Positions 51,755 through 61,260 of a stretch of 64,000 nucleotides of DNA are shown here, piece by piece. A program made the position numbers and the translations under genes. This DNA comes from Leadbetterella byssophila DSM 17132 (GTDB lineage: Bacteria; Bacteroidota; Bacteroidia; Cytophagales; Spirosomataceae), in assembly GCF_000166395.1 (NCBI RefSeq), contig NC_014655.1:3906001-3970000 (forward strand). Direction: 5' to 3'. Position 1 is the stretch's first letter. The number at the start of each line of letters is the position of its first letter. The notes beneath the pieces are model-generated. The model did not search any database. It was not told the origin of the DNA and saw only the letters and a list, made by a program, of their open reading frames with translations.

Positions 51755-52285
51755 ATGTCTGCATTTGATATTCTACTCCTTCTTCCTATAGCAGTAGGTG
51801 CATGGAATGGGTACAGGAAGGGTGTACTGATAGAGATTTTTGGTATTATAGCTTTTATCTTTTCTATCATAATTGGCTTTAAATTTCTTTATTTAGGTTC
51901 TGAAGTAGTAGAAGGAACTTTGGGCGAAGATAGGATGAAGTGGCTTTCACCCTATCTAAGCTTTTTTATTGTTTTTTTACCCTCCCTATTTTTGATTCGT
52001 AAAATAGGTTTATTGATGAAGAAAGCTATCCGATTGACCTTTTTGGGTATTTTAGATGGCTTTTTAGGTGCTTTACTTGGCGCTGTTACGGTGACTTTTG
52101 GAATGAGCGTTCTTCTTTGGATAGTAGATAAACTGCATATTCCCATTGCGGAGGCTCAGGAAAACAAGATTTTGGATTTTGTCAAAGGTTTTGCACCTAA
52201 AGTAATAAGCGTGATCTCTGACTATTTACCGGGAGGGAATTGGATAGAATATTTGGATGAATTGAAACATCGACTCACACACTAA
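51755..52285 (+). CDS. CvpA family membrane protein
   Basis: A 176-residue inner membrane protein with four predicted helices and the CvpA start FDILLLLPIAVGAWNGYRKGVLIEIFGII (in parts: FDILLLLPI, GYRKGVLIEI). CvpA was first linked to colicin V production in E. coli and later to envelope stress tolerance; the mechanism is unknown. It is packed between yqeY (3-base gap) and the porin gene (no gap). Confidence 0.87.
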   Translation: MSAFDILLLLPIAVGAWNGYRKGVLIEIFGIIAFIFSIIIGFKFLYLGSEVVEGTLGEDRMKWLSPYLSFFIVFLPSLFLIRKIGLLMKKAIRLTFLGILDGFLGALLGAVTVTFGMSVLLWIVDKLHIPIAEAQENKILDFVKGFAPKVISVISDYLPGGNWIEYLDELKHRLTH

Positions 52286-53485
52286 ATGCGTATTTTCCTT
52301 TTGCTAGTATTCTTGATGCCAGTCACCTTGATGGCCCAAGGAGATTTAACTGTTAAGAAAAGACCGATCAATAATGATCTTAAACTGTCTGTACTGCCGT
52401 ATTACAATTACGGAAAAGGTTTAGGTTTGACTTCTCCTGATTCTGTGTTTCAATTGAATATCCGTTTTAGGATACAGAATAGGGCTGAATATATTGAGGA
52501 TACCAAAAGTGGTTTTGGAGGCTATATAAGACGTCTAAGATTGAGACTAGACGGCTATGTGGGTAATCCGAAGTTTATGTATGCTTTGCAACTTTCCTTT
52601 GCTCCTGATGATGTAGGAGAGCTCGAAGAGGGGAAGAATCTAAATGTAATTCGGGACGCTGTTATTTTTTATAGGCCAAACAAACATTGGACCTTCGCTT
52701 TTGGCCAGACGAAGTTGCCGGGTAACCGACAAAGAGTGAATTCATCCGGAGCCCTACAGTTGCCTGACAGGAGTATAAATAATGCCAAATTCAATCTGGA
52801 TAGGGATTTTGGTTTTCAATTCAATCAATTGAACGAATATAAGGATCAGTTCTCCTATAATTTCAAAGGAGCTATTACTACAGGTAACGGCAGAAATACC
52901 ACTATAGAAGGAGATCCCGGCTTAGCGTATACCGCGAAGGTTGAGTTATTCCCATTAGGCGCTTTTGAAAAGTCCGGATCAACGTTTGAAGGAGACCTGG
53001 TTCGTGAAACTAGGCCAAAGTTTCTCCTCTCCGGTGCTTTTCATTTCAATGATAATGCACAAAGGTCTCAAGGCCTACTCGGGCATGATATTAGTGAGAG
53101 AAGAGATTTGAAATCAGTGCTTCTCGATGGAGTTTTTAAATATAGAGGAGTAGCATTGATGTACGCGTATATGGAAAGAAAAGTACATAATCCGCTTATA
53201 TCAGAAGAGGAGTATTACTTTTCCGGGAAAGGGCAGGATTACCAAGCCTCCTATTTGTTTCCATCCAACTATGAGCTCGTGTCTCGAATTAGCACCCAAA
53301 AGGTGCATAAGGATTTGCTAGCACTGGTACCTCATCAAAACCAGTACAGCATTGGAATTAACAAATACATTTGGGAGCATTCCTTCAAGATTCAATTAGA
53401 AGCAGGTATAAATAAATACACCTATCTGGAAGACAAGAAAAGAGACGGTTGGTTTACTCGTTTCCAGATAGAAATGGGCATTTAG
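52286..53485 (+). CDS. Porin, phosphate-selective OprO/OprP type
   Basis: A 399-residue outer membrane porin. The signal peptide ends LMAQ (residue 18). Barrel features include FGGYIRRLRLRLDGYVGNPKF, the FAFGQTKLPGNRQRV strand and NLDRDFGFQF, all conserved in the porin O/P family, though phosphate selectivity cannot be judged. The ATG follows the CvpA stop with no gap. The last 32 bases overlap the convergent ATP-grasp gene. Confidence 0.88.
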   Translation: MRIFLLLVFLMPVTLMAQGDLTVKKRPINNDLKLSVLPYYNYGKGLGLTSPDSVFQLNIRFRIQNRAEYIEDTKSGFGGYIRRLRLRLDGYVGNPKFMYALQLSFAPDDVGELEEGKNLNVIRDAVIFYRPNKHWTFAFGQTKLPGNRQRVNSSGALQLPDRSINNAKFNLDRDFGFQFNQLNEYKDQFSYNFKGAITTGNGRNTTIEGDPGLAYTAKVELFPLGAFEKSGSTFEGDLVRETRPKFLLSGAFHFNDNAQRSQGLLGHDISERRDLKSVLLDGVFKYRGVALMYAYMERKVHNPLISEEEYYFSGKGQDYQASYLFPSNYELVSRISTQKVHKDLLALVPHQNQYSIGINKYIWEHSFKIQLEAGINKYTYLEDKKRDGWFTRFQIEMGI

Positions 53486-54335
53486 ATAAGACTGCTTGAT
53501 AGTAGGCCTCTAGTCTACTCTCCTCACCGTTGATGAATAGGTACGGTTCTATAAGCTCTAATTCCATAAGATGGAATACTTCATTGATCAGAACGCCATC
53601 CACTCTGGCATAGAGGGTATTTGAGGCAAAGGTGTCAATGTATCTCTGAGCTTGTTGAATAAGATTTGAAGAGGCCGTTCGGTAGTCTACTTTGCCTCCT
53701 AAATAATGTTGAACCCGGAAATCAGCATCTTTAGGTGTCTTTAGAAGACTATGGCTGTATTTTCCTCCAAAGTACAAGAGTGACCATTCGCCGCTTTGTA
53801 TCTCCTTAACATAAGGTTGGAGCATGTAGGGTTCTTCCTTTAGCCAGGATTCTAAGTGCGAAGCTATTTCTGGCCATTGGGCAACTTCGAAAAGTAGGGT
53901 GTTTTTTGCCCCAGCACTTATGCAGGGTTTTATAACCCACTTATCACTACCTTCAAACCATGATTCTGTTACTTCATCCAGTTGGTGAATATACCTTGTA
54001 GGTATAACAGGAAGTCCTTTTTGGGCAATGTCAGCCAGGTAATGCTTGTCACTATTCCATTTAACTATATCTACTTCATTCCAGACGGGAATGCCTAGGT
54101 TCTGTAGTTGATCTAGCCAGGAAATGAACTTTGAGTACTTTTCATGGTAATCCCAAGGGGCCTTGAGGATGACAGCTTTATAGTGGGTCCACTGAATATT
54201 TGGATTATCCCAAACTACTTTTTCAATGGGCAGGCCCTTCTGTTGAAGGTAGGTCAGAACGTCTGCATCTTCGTCTCTGACCGTACCATTATTGTATTTA
54301 TGCTGAACTTGATAGACGGCAAATGCAAATTTCAT
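53454..54335 (-). CDS. ATP-grasp domain protein
   Basis: A 293-residue ATP-grasp enzyme resembling glutathione synthetase/RimK-fold ligases and the DcsG-type cyclo-ligase group. The ATP-binding loop is WVIKPCISAGAKNT (around 130-147), the adenine strand YMLQPYVKEIQSGEWSLLYFGG and the metal-binding end ARVDGVLI...LMELELIEPYLF. Such enzymes join a carboxylate to an amine through an acyl phosphate; the substrate is unknown. Its ATG overlaps the alaS stop (ATGA), so it is translated with alanyl-tRNA synthetase. The 3' end runs 32 bases into the convergent porin gene. Confidence 0.8.
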   Translation of the reverse strand: MKFAFAVYQVQHKYNNGTVRDEDADVLTYLQQKGLPIEKVVWDNPNIQWTHYKAVILKAPWDYHEKYSKFISWLDQLQNLGIPVWNEVDIVKWNSDKHYLADIAQKGLPVIPTRYIHQLDEVTESWFEGSDKWVIKPCISAGAKNTLLFEVAQWPEIASHLESWLKEEPYMLQPYVKEIQSGEWSLLYFGGKYSHSLLKTPKDADFRVQHYLGGKVDYRTASSNLIQQAQRYIDTFASNTLYARVDGVLINEVFHLMELELIEPYLFINGEESRLEAYYQAVLSKCPFLSGNE

Positions 54336-56995
54336 GCTCCTAAAATGCTTGCTTTTGCCGCTTCTATTGCGTCATCTAAACCTTTCACATCAGAACCTCC
54401 TGCGGTAGCGAAGTGAGGCTGTCCACCTCCGCCCCCTTTCATTAATTTTGCCACTTCTCTAATGATGGTTCCGGCATTCAAGTTCTTTTCTTTAACCACG
54501 TTTTCGTCTATCAAGATAGCTAAACTAGGTTTGTCATTTATTACTGCACCCAGGATAACTACCGGCTTACCAATACCTTGTTTTAATCCAAATGCTAAGG
54601 TTTTTAATCCGTCTGCATGAGGAACATTTACCCGAGCAGCTACCACATTCATGCCATTGACGTTCTCTACTTTACTGAGTAGTGCTACCTTAGCGGCTTG
54701 AATGCTTGCATTTTCGAACATTTCAATGCGCTTTTGGAATTGTGCATTTTCTGCTTTAAGGGTTTCTACTGCTTTAAGCAGATCAGTAGCTTTTAACAAA
54801 TCCTTAAGTTCTTGAATCAATTGAGCCTGCTCTCTCATCAGTTCAAGCGCTTTGACGCCCGTTACTGCTTCCACCCTTCTTACACCGGCTGATACTGAAC
54901 CCTCAGAGATAAAACGGAATAGGCCAATTTCTCCTGTAGAGTTAACGTGCGTACCACCACATAATTCAATAGAATAGTTAGGGTCAAAGGTGATTACACG
55001 AACAAAATCACCGTATTTCTCTCCAAACGTGGCTGTAGCTCCCATGTCTACAGCTTCCTGGAACGGCACATTGCGTTTTTCACCTTTCAGAATATTGGCT
55101 CTGATCTTCTCATTGACAATATCCTCCACCTTCTTCAATTCTTCATCCGTTACTTTAGCAAAGTGGGAGAAGTCAAATCTGGTCAGCTCGTCATTTTGGT
55201 ATGAACCACGCTGCACAATGTGAGAACCTAGAACCTCTTTTAATGCTGCTAGCATTAAGTGGGTGGCAGTATGATTCTTTTCGATATTTTTTCGCCTCTC
55301 AGCGTTCACTTGAGCAAAGACTTCTACCGGCTCTTCATATCCACTTAGGATTTCAGCAGCATTTTTGTCTTTTACTACATGAATGAATAGGTCGTTTTCT
55401 TTTCTTGTATCTGATACATGTAAGGTTTGATCACCAATGGTAATGGTGCCGGTATCTCCCACTTGTCCACCCATTTCAGCATAGAATGGAGTTTGGTCTA
55501 AAACTACGTGGATCTCCTGACCTTGTTTGGTTTTTGAGATGCGGTATTTGGTTAATAGGGCAGTGGAAGATAATTGGTCGTAACCTAGGAATTCAACTGC
55601 GTCTGTGTCTCCTAATTCTACCCAGTCGGCTGCTTCTTTCTGAGCGTCTTTTCTACTTCTGGCTTTTTGCTCTTCTAGAGCCTTTTTGTAGCCTTCTTCA
55701 TCTATGCCAAATCCTTTTTCACGAGCGATAAGGGCTGTTAAGTCTACAGGGAACCCAAAGGTGTCAGATAGTTCAAATACAGTTTCTCCGCTTAGTAATT
55801 TTTCCCCTTTGTCCTCCTTAAATAAGACATCAAGGCGTTTAAGGCCTTGTTCTAGAGTTCTTAAGAACGTTTTTTCTTCTTCCTCTACTACTTTGCTTAC
55901 AAAATCTACCTGTGCTTGTAGTTCAGGGAATACATCGGCAAATTGTTTAGCCAAGACGGGTACTAATTTGCACATGAAGGGTTCTCTGAAATTCAAATAG
56001 GAGTATCCGTAGCGCAATGCTCTACGTAAGATTCTTCTGATAACATAGCCAGCTTTAGCATTGGACGGGAGTTGTCCATCTGAAATGGCGAAACTAACCG
56101 CTCTCAGGTGGTCAGCGATTACCCGCATGGCTACGTCCACATAATTATCTGAGGACAGGGTTCCGTTTACGCCATATTTAAAACCGCTGAGTTGTTCTAT
56201 GACCTGAATGGTATTCTGGAAAAGATCGGTGTCGTAATTGGATTTTTTACCTTGGATAGCCATACAAAGCCGTTCAAAGCCCATACCGGTATCCACATGT
56301 TTTTCAGGAAGAGGAATTAAGGTTCCATCAGCTTTGCGTTCATACTGCATGAACACGTTGTTCCAAATCTCAACCACTTGCGGGTGATCTTTATTGACTA
56401 GTTCTTTTCCGGAAATCTGATCTACTTCCTCCTGGTCTCTTAAATCTATATGGATTTCAGAACATGGCCCACATGGACCTATATCTCCCATTTCCCAGAA
56501 GTTATCTTTCTTATTTCCTAGTATAATTCTATTTTCATCCCCAATGATGGATTTCCAAATATCAAAAGCTTCCTGATCAAAGGGTACACCTTCAGAAGGA
56601 TTGCCTTCAAATACGGAAACATAAATCCGGTCTTTCGGTAATTTGTAAACTTCAGTTAATAGTTCCCATGACCAAGCCAAGGCCTCTTTTTTGAAGTAAT
56701 CTCCAAAAGACCAATTGCCCAACATTTCAAACATGGTATGGTGGTAAGTATCAAATCCTACCTCTTCCAGGTCATTATGTTTACCGCTTACACGCAAGCA
56801 TTTCTGTGTGTCCGCAATACGTTTACTTGGTGGATTTCCATTGCCCAGGAAAAAGTCCTTGAACTGAGCCATTCCACTATTGTTAAACATGAGGGTAGGG
56901 TCATTTTTCGCAACCAAAGGTGCTGAAGGGACAATTAGGTGTCCTCTTTTTTCGAAAAAATCTAAGAATGCTTTGCGTATCTCGTGAGATGTCAT
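54332..56995 (-). CDS. alaS: Alanyl-tRNA synthetase
   Basis: The 887-residue class II synthetase that charges tRNA-Ala. It has the catalytic core (SHEIRKAFLDFFEKRGH start, NNSGMAQFKDFFLG motif 1-2 region, GMGFERLCM motif 3), the editing domain with zinc motifs NHTATH and CGGTH, and the C-Ala domain with the glycine-rich GGGGGQPHFATAGG end. Length is standard. ATGA-coupled to the ATP-grasp gene; a candidate -7 box lies upstream. Confidence 0.98.
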   Translation of the reverse strand: MTSHEIRKAFLDFFEKRGHLIVPSAPLVAKNDPTLMFNNSGMAQFKDFFLGNGNPPSKRIADTQKCLRVSGKHNDLEEVGFDTYHHTMFEMLGNWSFGDYFKKEALAWSWELLTEVYKLPKDRIYVSVFEGNPSEGVPFDQEAFDIWKSIIGDENRIILGNKKDNFWEMGDIGPCGPCSEIHIDLRDQEEVDQISGKELVNKDHPQVVEIWNNVFMQYERKADGTLIPLPEKHVDTGMGFERLCMAIQGKKSNYDTDLFQNTIQVIEQLSGFKYGVNGTLSSDNYVDVAMRVIADHLRAVSFAISDGQLPSNAKAGYVIRRILRRALRYGYSYLNFREPFMCKLVPVLAKQFADVFPELQAQVDFVSKVVEEEEKTFLRTLEQGLKRLDVLFKEDKGEKLLSGETVFELSDTFGFPVDLTALIAREKGFGIDEEGYKKALEEQKARSRKDAQKEAADWVELGDTDAVEFLGYDQLSSTALLTKYRISKTKQGQEIHVVLDQTPFYAEMGGQVGDTGTITIGDQTLHVSDTRKENDLFIHVVKDKNAAEILSGYEEPVEVFAQVNAERRKNIEKNHTATHLMLAALKEVLGSHIVQRGSYQNDELTRFDFSHFAKVTDEELKKVEDIVNEKIRANILKGEKRNVPFQEAVDMGATATFGEKYGDFVRVITFDPNYSIELCGGTHVNSTGEIGLFRFISEGSVSAGVRRVEAVTGVKALELMREQAQLIQELKDLLKATDLLKAVETLKAENAQFQKRIEMFENASIQAAKVALLSKVENVNGMNVVAARVNVPHADGLKTLAFGLKQGIGKPVVILGAVINDKPSLAILIDENVVKEKNLNAGTIIREVAKLMKGGGGGQPHFATAGGSDVKGLDDAIEAAKASILGA

Positions 56996-57018
56996 TTGGG
57001 ACTATATATAATAAAGTA

Positions 57019-57026
57019 CAAAAATA
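57019..57026 (-). promoter_or_regulatory. Candidate -7 box (TATTTTTG) for alaS
   Basis: TATTTTTG on the minus strand fits TAnnTTTG and lies about 24 bases before the alaS ATG, within the 43-base gap after rnz. No clear -33 element, which would fall inside rnz. Confidence 0.35.
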
Positions 57027-57038
57027 CAGGATTTTTGC

Positions 57039-57938
57039 TTACACACGAAAGGTTTTCCCTTCCTCTGATAGATAGGTGTTCTGGAAGATTTCTCTGGCTT
57101 CTGTCAAGAAGGCAGAGGTGTCTTTATATCTGGAGGAGAAATGTCCAATAATCAGTTGTTTAACTTGTGCAGCCTTCGCAATGGAGGCAGCCTGTTCTGC
57201 CGTAGAGTGGAAGGTCATTTGGGCTCGTGCACTTAACTCTTTAGTAAAAGTACTTTCATGATAGAGTAAGTCAGCCTGATACACATAACTGGCTATTCCC
57301 AGATCAAATATGGTGTCAGAACAATAGGCTACCTTTTTGGGGCTTGCAGGAGCCAGGGTGTATTCAGCGTTCGCATAAATTTTTCCTTCATGCTCTACAT
57401 CTAATCCTTCTTTTAGCATTTTGAAATAGGGTAGAGGGAAGTCAGGAGGCAAACGTTCTGCCAATATCTTTCTCAGTGCAGGTTTTTCGGATATGAGGTA
57501 ACCCGTACAAGGGATTCTATGTTTCAGAGGTATAGTGCTGATACTTATTTTTTCATTGGAGAAAACCTCTTCAAATGCCCCTGGATTAGTAGTCCTGTAA
57601 TCTATGGTATAGTTTAAGAAAGAAAGGCTATATCTAAGTTGTACTCCAATGATGTCTTGTAAACCATGTGGTCCAATGAGAACCAATGGTTCCGTTCTAC
57701 CTGTATTATTTAAGGTATTTAATAAGGCAATAAGACCGAAGAAATGATCCCCATGCAGATGAGTGATCAGTATATATTTAATTCGGGAGAAACGTACCTT
57801 GTATTTCAACATCTGAAATTGAGTACCTTCTCCGCAGTCCAACAAAATACTCTCGTTTCCAAGGTCAAGTAGGGCTGCGGAGGGTCTTCTCTCCGTAATA
57901 GGAGTGGCTGAACCGGTTCCTAATATTGTGAACTTCAA
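57039..57938 (-). CDS. rnz: Ribonuclease Z
   Basis: The 299-residue metallo-beta-lactamase-fold nuclease that trims tRNA 3' ends. The zinc motif THLHGDH gives His60, His62, Asp64 and His65; further ligands come from KRHIPCTGYLI-like and YCSDT segments and the late LIIGHFSSRY. The exosite region (DFPLPYFKMLKEGLDV) is present, as in RNase Z short forms. It follows the STAS gene with a 3-base gap. Confidence 0.96.
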   Translation of the reverse strand: MKFTILGTGSATPITERRPSAALLDLGNESILLDCGEGTQFQMLKYKVRFSRIKYILITHLHGDHFFGLIALLNTLNNTGRTEPLVLIGPHGLQDIIGVQLRYSLSFLNYTIDYRTTNPGAFEEVFSNEKISISTIPLKHRIPCTGYLISEKPALRKILAERLPPDFPLPYFKMLKEGLDVEHEGKIYANAEYTLAPASPKKVAYCSDTIFDLGIASYVYQADLLYHESTFTKELSARAQMTFHSTAEQAASIAKAAQVKQLIIGHFSSRYKDTSAFLTEAREIFQNTYLSEEGKTFRV

Positions 57939-57941
57939 GGT

Positions 57942-58343
57942 TTAATAATCGTTTTCATCTCCCATTTCGTCCTCATCTCCATCGTCATAATCGCTGTCCT
58001 GGGTATGCATGTAAATCACCTCTACAGCCTCTTCAACTGAAGAAAGCATCAGTAATTCATAAGCAGAGTTATCCGCCATCACATCCATTACATCGTCATT
58101 ATTCACTACCGTGCAGAAGATTCCGGATTCTCTTAATGCGATTTTATGGATCTTATCAAAGAGTTTAACTGCAGCTACAGAAAGAGTATCCACATGATCA
58201 AGGTCTACAATATAGTGAATACGGCCTTCTCCTGAATATAAGCCAGCTACGGCTTTTTCCATAGCAGCAGCAGTAGACTCATCAAAGTTTGAAGATTCAG
58301 GAGCCAATAGTACATACTCCTCAGTTTTCTTAATAGTAATCAT
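57942..58343 (-). CDS. STAS-domain protein with acidic C-terminal tail
   Basis: A 133-residue protein with a STAS (anti-sigma antagonist-like) fold: VLLAPESSNFDESTAA, then YIVDLDHVDTLSVAAVKLFDKIH where classic members have the phosphorylated Ser (DSSGL). That Ser position is not clearly kept. The last 20 residues are almost all Asp, Glu and Tyr, an unusual tail. ATG at 58343 is preferred over a TTG at 58370 (9 residues more). It is placed before rnz in a leftward pair. Role unknown; a partner anti-sigma factor or kinase is not nearby. Confidence 0.75.
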   Translation of the reverse strand: MITIKKTEEYVLLAPESSNFDESTAAAMEKAVAGLYSGEGRIHYIVDLDHVDTLSVAAVKLFDKIHKIALRESGIFCTVVNNDDVMDVMADNSAYELLMLSSVEEAVEVIYMHTQDSDYDDGDEDEMGDENDY

Positions 58344-58479
58344 ATAGTATTTAGTCAACGCCTTTTTCAAGCTTATTTCAAAAGTCGGAAATATGCCTTG
58401 AAAAAAAAATTTCGTAAAAAATAAATGTTTTGAAAAGCTGAAAACTTTTCTCTTTTTTGTAGAAAATATAACTTTTCTA

Positions 58480-60405
58480 ATGGCTAAAAAGAAGGAACCT
58501 GCGGTGGAATTTAAGAACGTAGAAGCTTATTCCCTCTTTACGGATTTTGACATCAGTTTATTTAAATCCGGAAAGCATTACCGTCTTTATGAGAAGTTTG
58601 GAACACATGTTCTGGAACATCAAGGTGTGGTGGGTACTTACTTCGCCGTATGGGCTCCGAATGCCCGTTCTGTTCATGTCATTGGAAATTTTAACGCCTG
58701 GAATCATGAGTCCCACGGCTTGTACCCTCGCTGGGATGGATCTGGAATCTGGGAAGGATGGATACCGAATATAGGAAACGGTGAGATCTTTAAATACAGA
58801 ATTGTTTCCAATCATCACGGAGTCATTACGGAAAAGGGTGACCCATATGCTTTAACATGGGAGGAAGCTCCCCGCACTTCTTCCATAGTATGGGATACCT
58901 GGTATGAATGGAAGGATAAAGACTGGATGAGTAAACGCAGGGAGAAAAACCATTTGGACGCCCCTGTTTCTGTATATGAGGTGCATTTGGGTTCATGGAG
59001 AAGAGATCCCAGTGATCCAGAAAGAAGATTGAATTACAGGGAGATTGCTGATGCTTTGGTTCCTTATGTTAAGGACTTAGGTTTTACCCATGTAGAATTC
59101 ATGCCGGTCATGCAGCACCCTTATGAGCCTTCTTGGGGGTATCAGATTACTGGTTATTTTGCGGTGAATTCAAAGCAAGGTTCTCCTCAAGATTTTATGT
59201 ATCTGGTGGAGCAATTGCACCAAAACGGCATAGGAGTGATCCTGGACTGGGTACCTTCTCACTTCCCGGGAGATGCTCATGGTTTATATAGATTTGACGG
59301 CACAGCTCTATATGAACACGAGGATCCCCGTCAGGGCTACCACCCGGATTGGAAGTCATATATCTTTAATTATGCTAGATATGAGGTGAGATCTTTCCTC
59401 ATCAGTAATGCACTATTCTGGTTAGACCGCTTTCACATAGATGGTTTGAGAGTGGATGCGGTAGCATCTATGCTGTATAGAGATTACTCCCGCCAGGATG
59501 GACAATGGGTACCTAATGTTTTCGGAGGTAGGGAAAATCTAGAAGTCATTTCATTATTAAAAGAATTAAACGAGGAAGTCTACAAATCCTTCCCTGACGT
59601 TCAAACCATAGCGGAAGAGTCTACCGCCTTTCCAGGGGTTTCCCGACCCGTTTATACTGGAGGTTTAGGATTCGGTATGAAATGGATGATGGGGTGGATG
59701 AATGATGCTCTGAGGTATTTCGCCCGTGATCCTATGTATAGAAAATGGCATCAGAATGACCTGACCTTTAGCTTGGTTTATGCCTTTTCAGAGAACTTTA
59801 TGCTCCCCCTTTCACACGATGAAGTGGTTTATGGTAAAGGTTCTCTTTTGATGAAAATGCCCGGAGATACATGGCAGAAGTTTGCTAACCTTAGATTACT
59901 TTTCTCTTATATGTTCTTGCATCCCGGAACGAAACTGCTCTTTATGGGAGGGGAGTTTGGACAAGTTAAAGAATGGAATTTCTTGCAGAGCCTGGATTGG
60001 CATTTACTAGAGGAGTATTCACATAAGGGGCTGCAACTGGCATTAACAGACCTGAATCATCTTTATCGTTCTACGCTTGTTTTACATAAGGGACAATTTA
60101 CTTCCGAATGTTTTCAGTGGGTGGATGGCTCAGATACCGAAAACTGCGTTATCAGCTTTCTCAGAAAAGCGGATGACCAGGCAGTATTGGTAGTCCTAAA
60201 CCTTACGGCCCAGCCTCAGAGAGATTATAGAATAGGATTTCCTAACCAGAAAGAAGTAGTGGAGCTCTTCAATTCTGATCATACCAAATATGGAGGTTCA
60301 GGAGTAGGGAATGAAAAGATTTATATTGAAGAGGTTCCTTATCAAGGGTTTCCTTACTCTGTCCGACTTTCACTTCCTCCACTTGGGGCACTTGTGATAG
60401 GTTGA
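58480..60405 (+). CDS. glgB: 1,4-alpha-glucan branching enzyme
   Basis: Makes alpha-1,6 branches in glycogen. The 641-residue protein has a CBM48 N-terminal domain (about 30-125), the GH13 barrel with catalytic Asp326 (GLRVDAVASM), Glu379/380 (AEESTAFPG) and Asp447 (LSHDEVVYGKG), and an all-beta C-terminal domain. The long N1 module of E. coli GlgB is absent. The last 52 bases overlap the convergent EamA gene. The upstream gap (58344-58479) is AT-rich with no clear consensus promoter. Confidence 0.96.
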   Translation: MAKKKEPAVEFKNVEAYSLFTDFDISLFKSGKHYRLYEKFGTHVLEHQGVVGTYFAVWAPNARSVHVIGNFNAWNHESHGLYPRWDGSGIWEGWIPNIGNGEIFKYRIVSNHHGVITEKGDPYALTWEEAPRTSSIVWDTWYEWKDKDWMSKRREKNHLDAPVSVYEVHLGSWRRDPSDPERRLNYREIADALVPYVKDLGFTHVEFMPVMQHPYEPSWGYQITGYFAVNSKQGSPQDFMYLVEQLHQNGIGVILDWVPSHFPGDAHGLYRFDGTALYEHEDPRQGYHPDWKSYIFNYARYEVRSFLISNALFWLDRFHIDGLRVDAVASMLYRDYSRQDGQWVPNVFGGRENLEVISLLKELNEEVYKSFPDVQTIAEESTAFPGVSRPVYTGGLGFGMKWMMGWMNDALRYFARDPMYRKWHQNDLTFSLVYAFSENFMLPLSHDEVVYGKGSLLMKMPGDTWQKFANLRLLFSYMFLHPGTKLLFMGGEFGQVKEWNFLQSLDWHLLEEYSHKGLQLALTDLNHLYRSTLVLHKGQFTSECFQWVDGSDTENCVISFLRKADDQAVLVVLNLTAQPQRDYRIGFPNQKEVVELFNSDHTKYGGSGVGNEKIYIEEVPYQGFPYSVRLSLPPLGALVIG

Positions 60406-61259
60406 CGCTTAATCGTCAACCAGGTTTGAAGTAGAACTGAAAGCATCACGCATACTAGGCCAATATAGAAATATTGGTTCACCTCATGTGCCTCTTTAAA
60501 CAGGATGAATGCCAAAATAATGGCATATACCGGCTCCAGATTAAAAGTGAGATTGACGGTAAATGCAGGGATCTTTTTTAAAGCTTCTGAGAACAATTGG
60601 TACAAGCCTACAGTGCAAACCAAACCAAGAATCAACAGGTATATTCCATCCTTAAGGTCCGGAAAAATATAATCTGTGGGGAACAAATATAGGTAAAGTG
60701 GTAAGAGTAAGGTCAAAGCTATGGTTCCACCTAGGATTTCATAAAAGTTGATGATCCTAGTGTCATATTTCCTTACCCATCCTTCATTTACAATGGTAAA
60801 TAGAGCTGCGAAAAGAGATGAAATTATTCCTAAAATGATCCCCGTTTGGTGAGTTGTATCAAAATGGAAAATCAGACCAATTCCCAATATGGTTAATAAA
60901 CTTAACAGTAATTCAGAAAAGACGAATTTCTTCTTTTGTATGAAGGGTACTAAGAGAGCTGTGAAACAAGAAGTTAAAGCATAGCAAACCACCCCAATGG
61001 ATACGTTTGAATACTTAATACTTCCATAAAAAAACAGCCAGTGTATCATGATAATGCACCCTGTGCCGGCCATTCTCAGTTTGTCATCTTTTGGGTGCGG
61101 AGTTTTGGTGATCAATAAAATGATAAAGAGGGCCAGTGAGGATATCAAGATTCTGTACCAAGTCAGAAGGCCCTCGTTTAATTGGATTAACTTCCCTAAT
61201 ATACCAGTGAAGCCGGCAAGAATGACGGCAATATGTAAAAACAGATAGGACTGACGCAT
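60354..61259 (-). CDS. EamA/DMT-type permease
   Basis: A 301-residue protein with ten predicted membrane helices and two EamA repeats (about 5-135 and 150-285), typical of drug/metabolite transporters. The second repeat ends in the conserved FNLEPVYAIILAFILFKEA motif. The C-terminal tail (SAPSGGSESRTE) is coded antisense to the end of glgB. It begins 1 base after the GMC oxidoreductase stop, so it probably moves a metabolite of the uxuA/GMC pathway; substrate unknown. Confidence 0.88.
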   Translation of the reverse strand: MRQSYLFLHIAVILAGFTGILGKLIQLNEGLLTWYRILISSLALFIILLITKTPHPKDDKLRMAGTGCIIMIHWLFFYGSIKYSNVSIGVVCYALTSCFTALLVPFIQKKKFVFSELLLSLLTILGIGLIFHFDTTHQTGIILGIISSLFAALFTIVNEGWVRKYDTRIINFYEILGGTIALTLLLPLYLYLFPTDYIFPDLKDGIYLLILGLVCTVGLYQLFSEALKKIPAFTVNLTFNLEPVYAIILAFILFKEAHEVNQYFYIGLVCVMLSVLLQTWLTIKRQPITSAPSGGSESRTE

Positions 61260-61260
61260 T

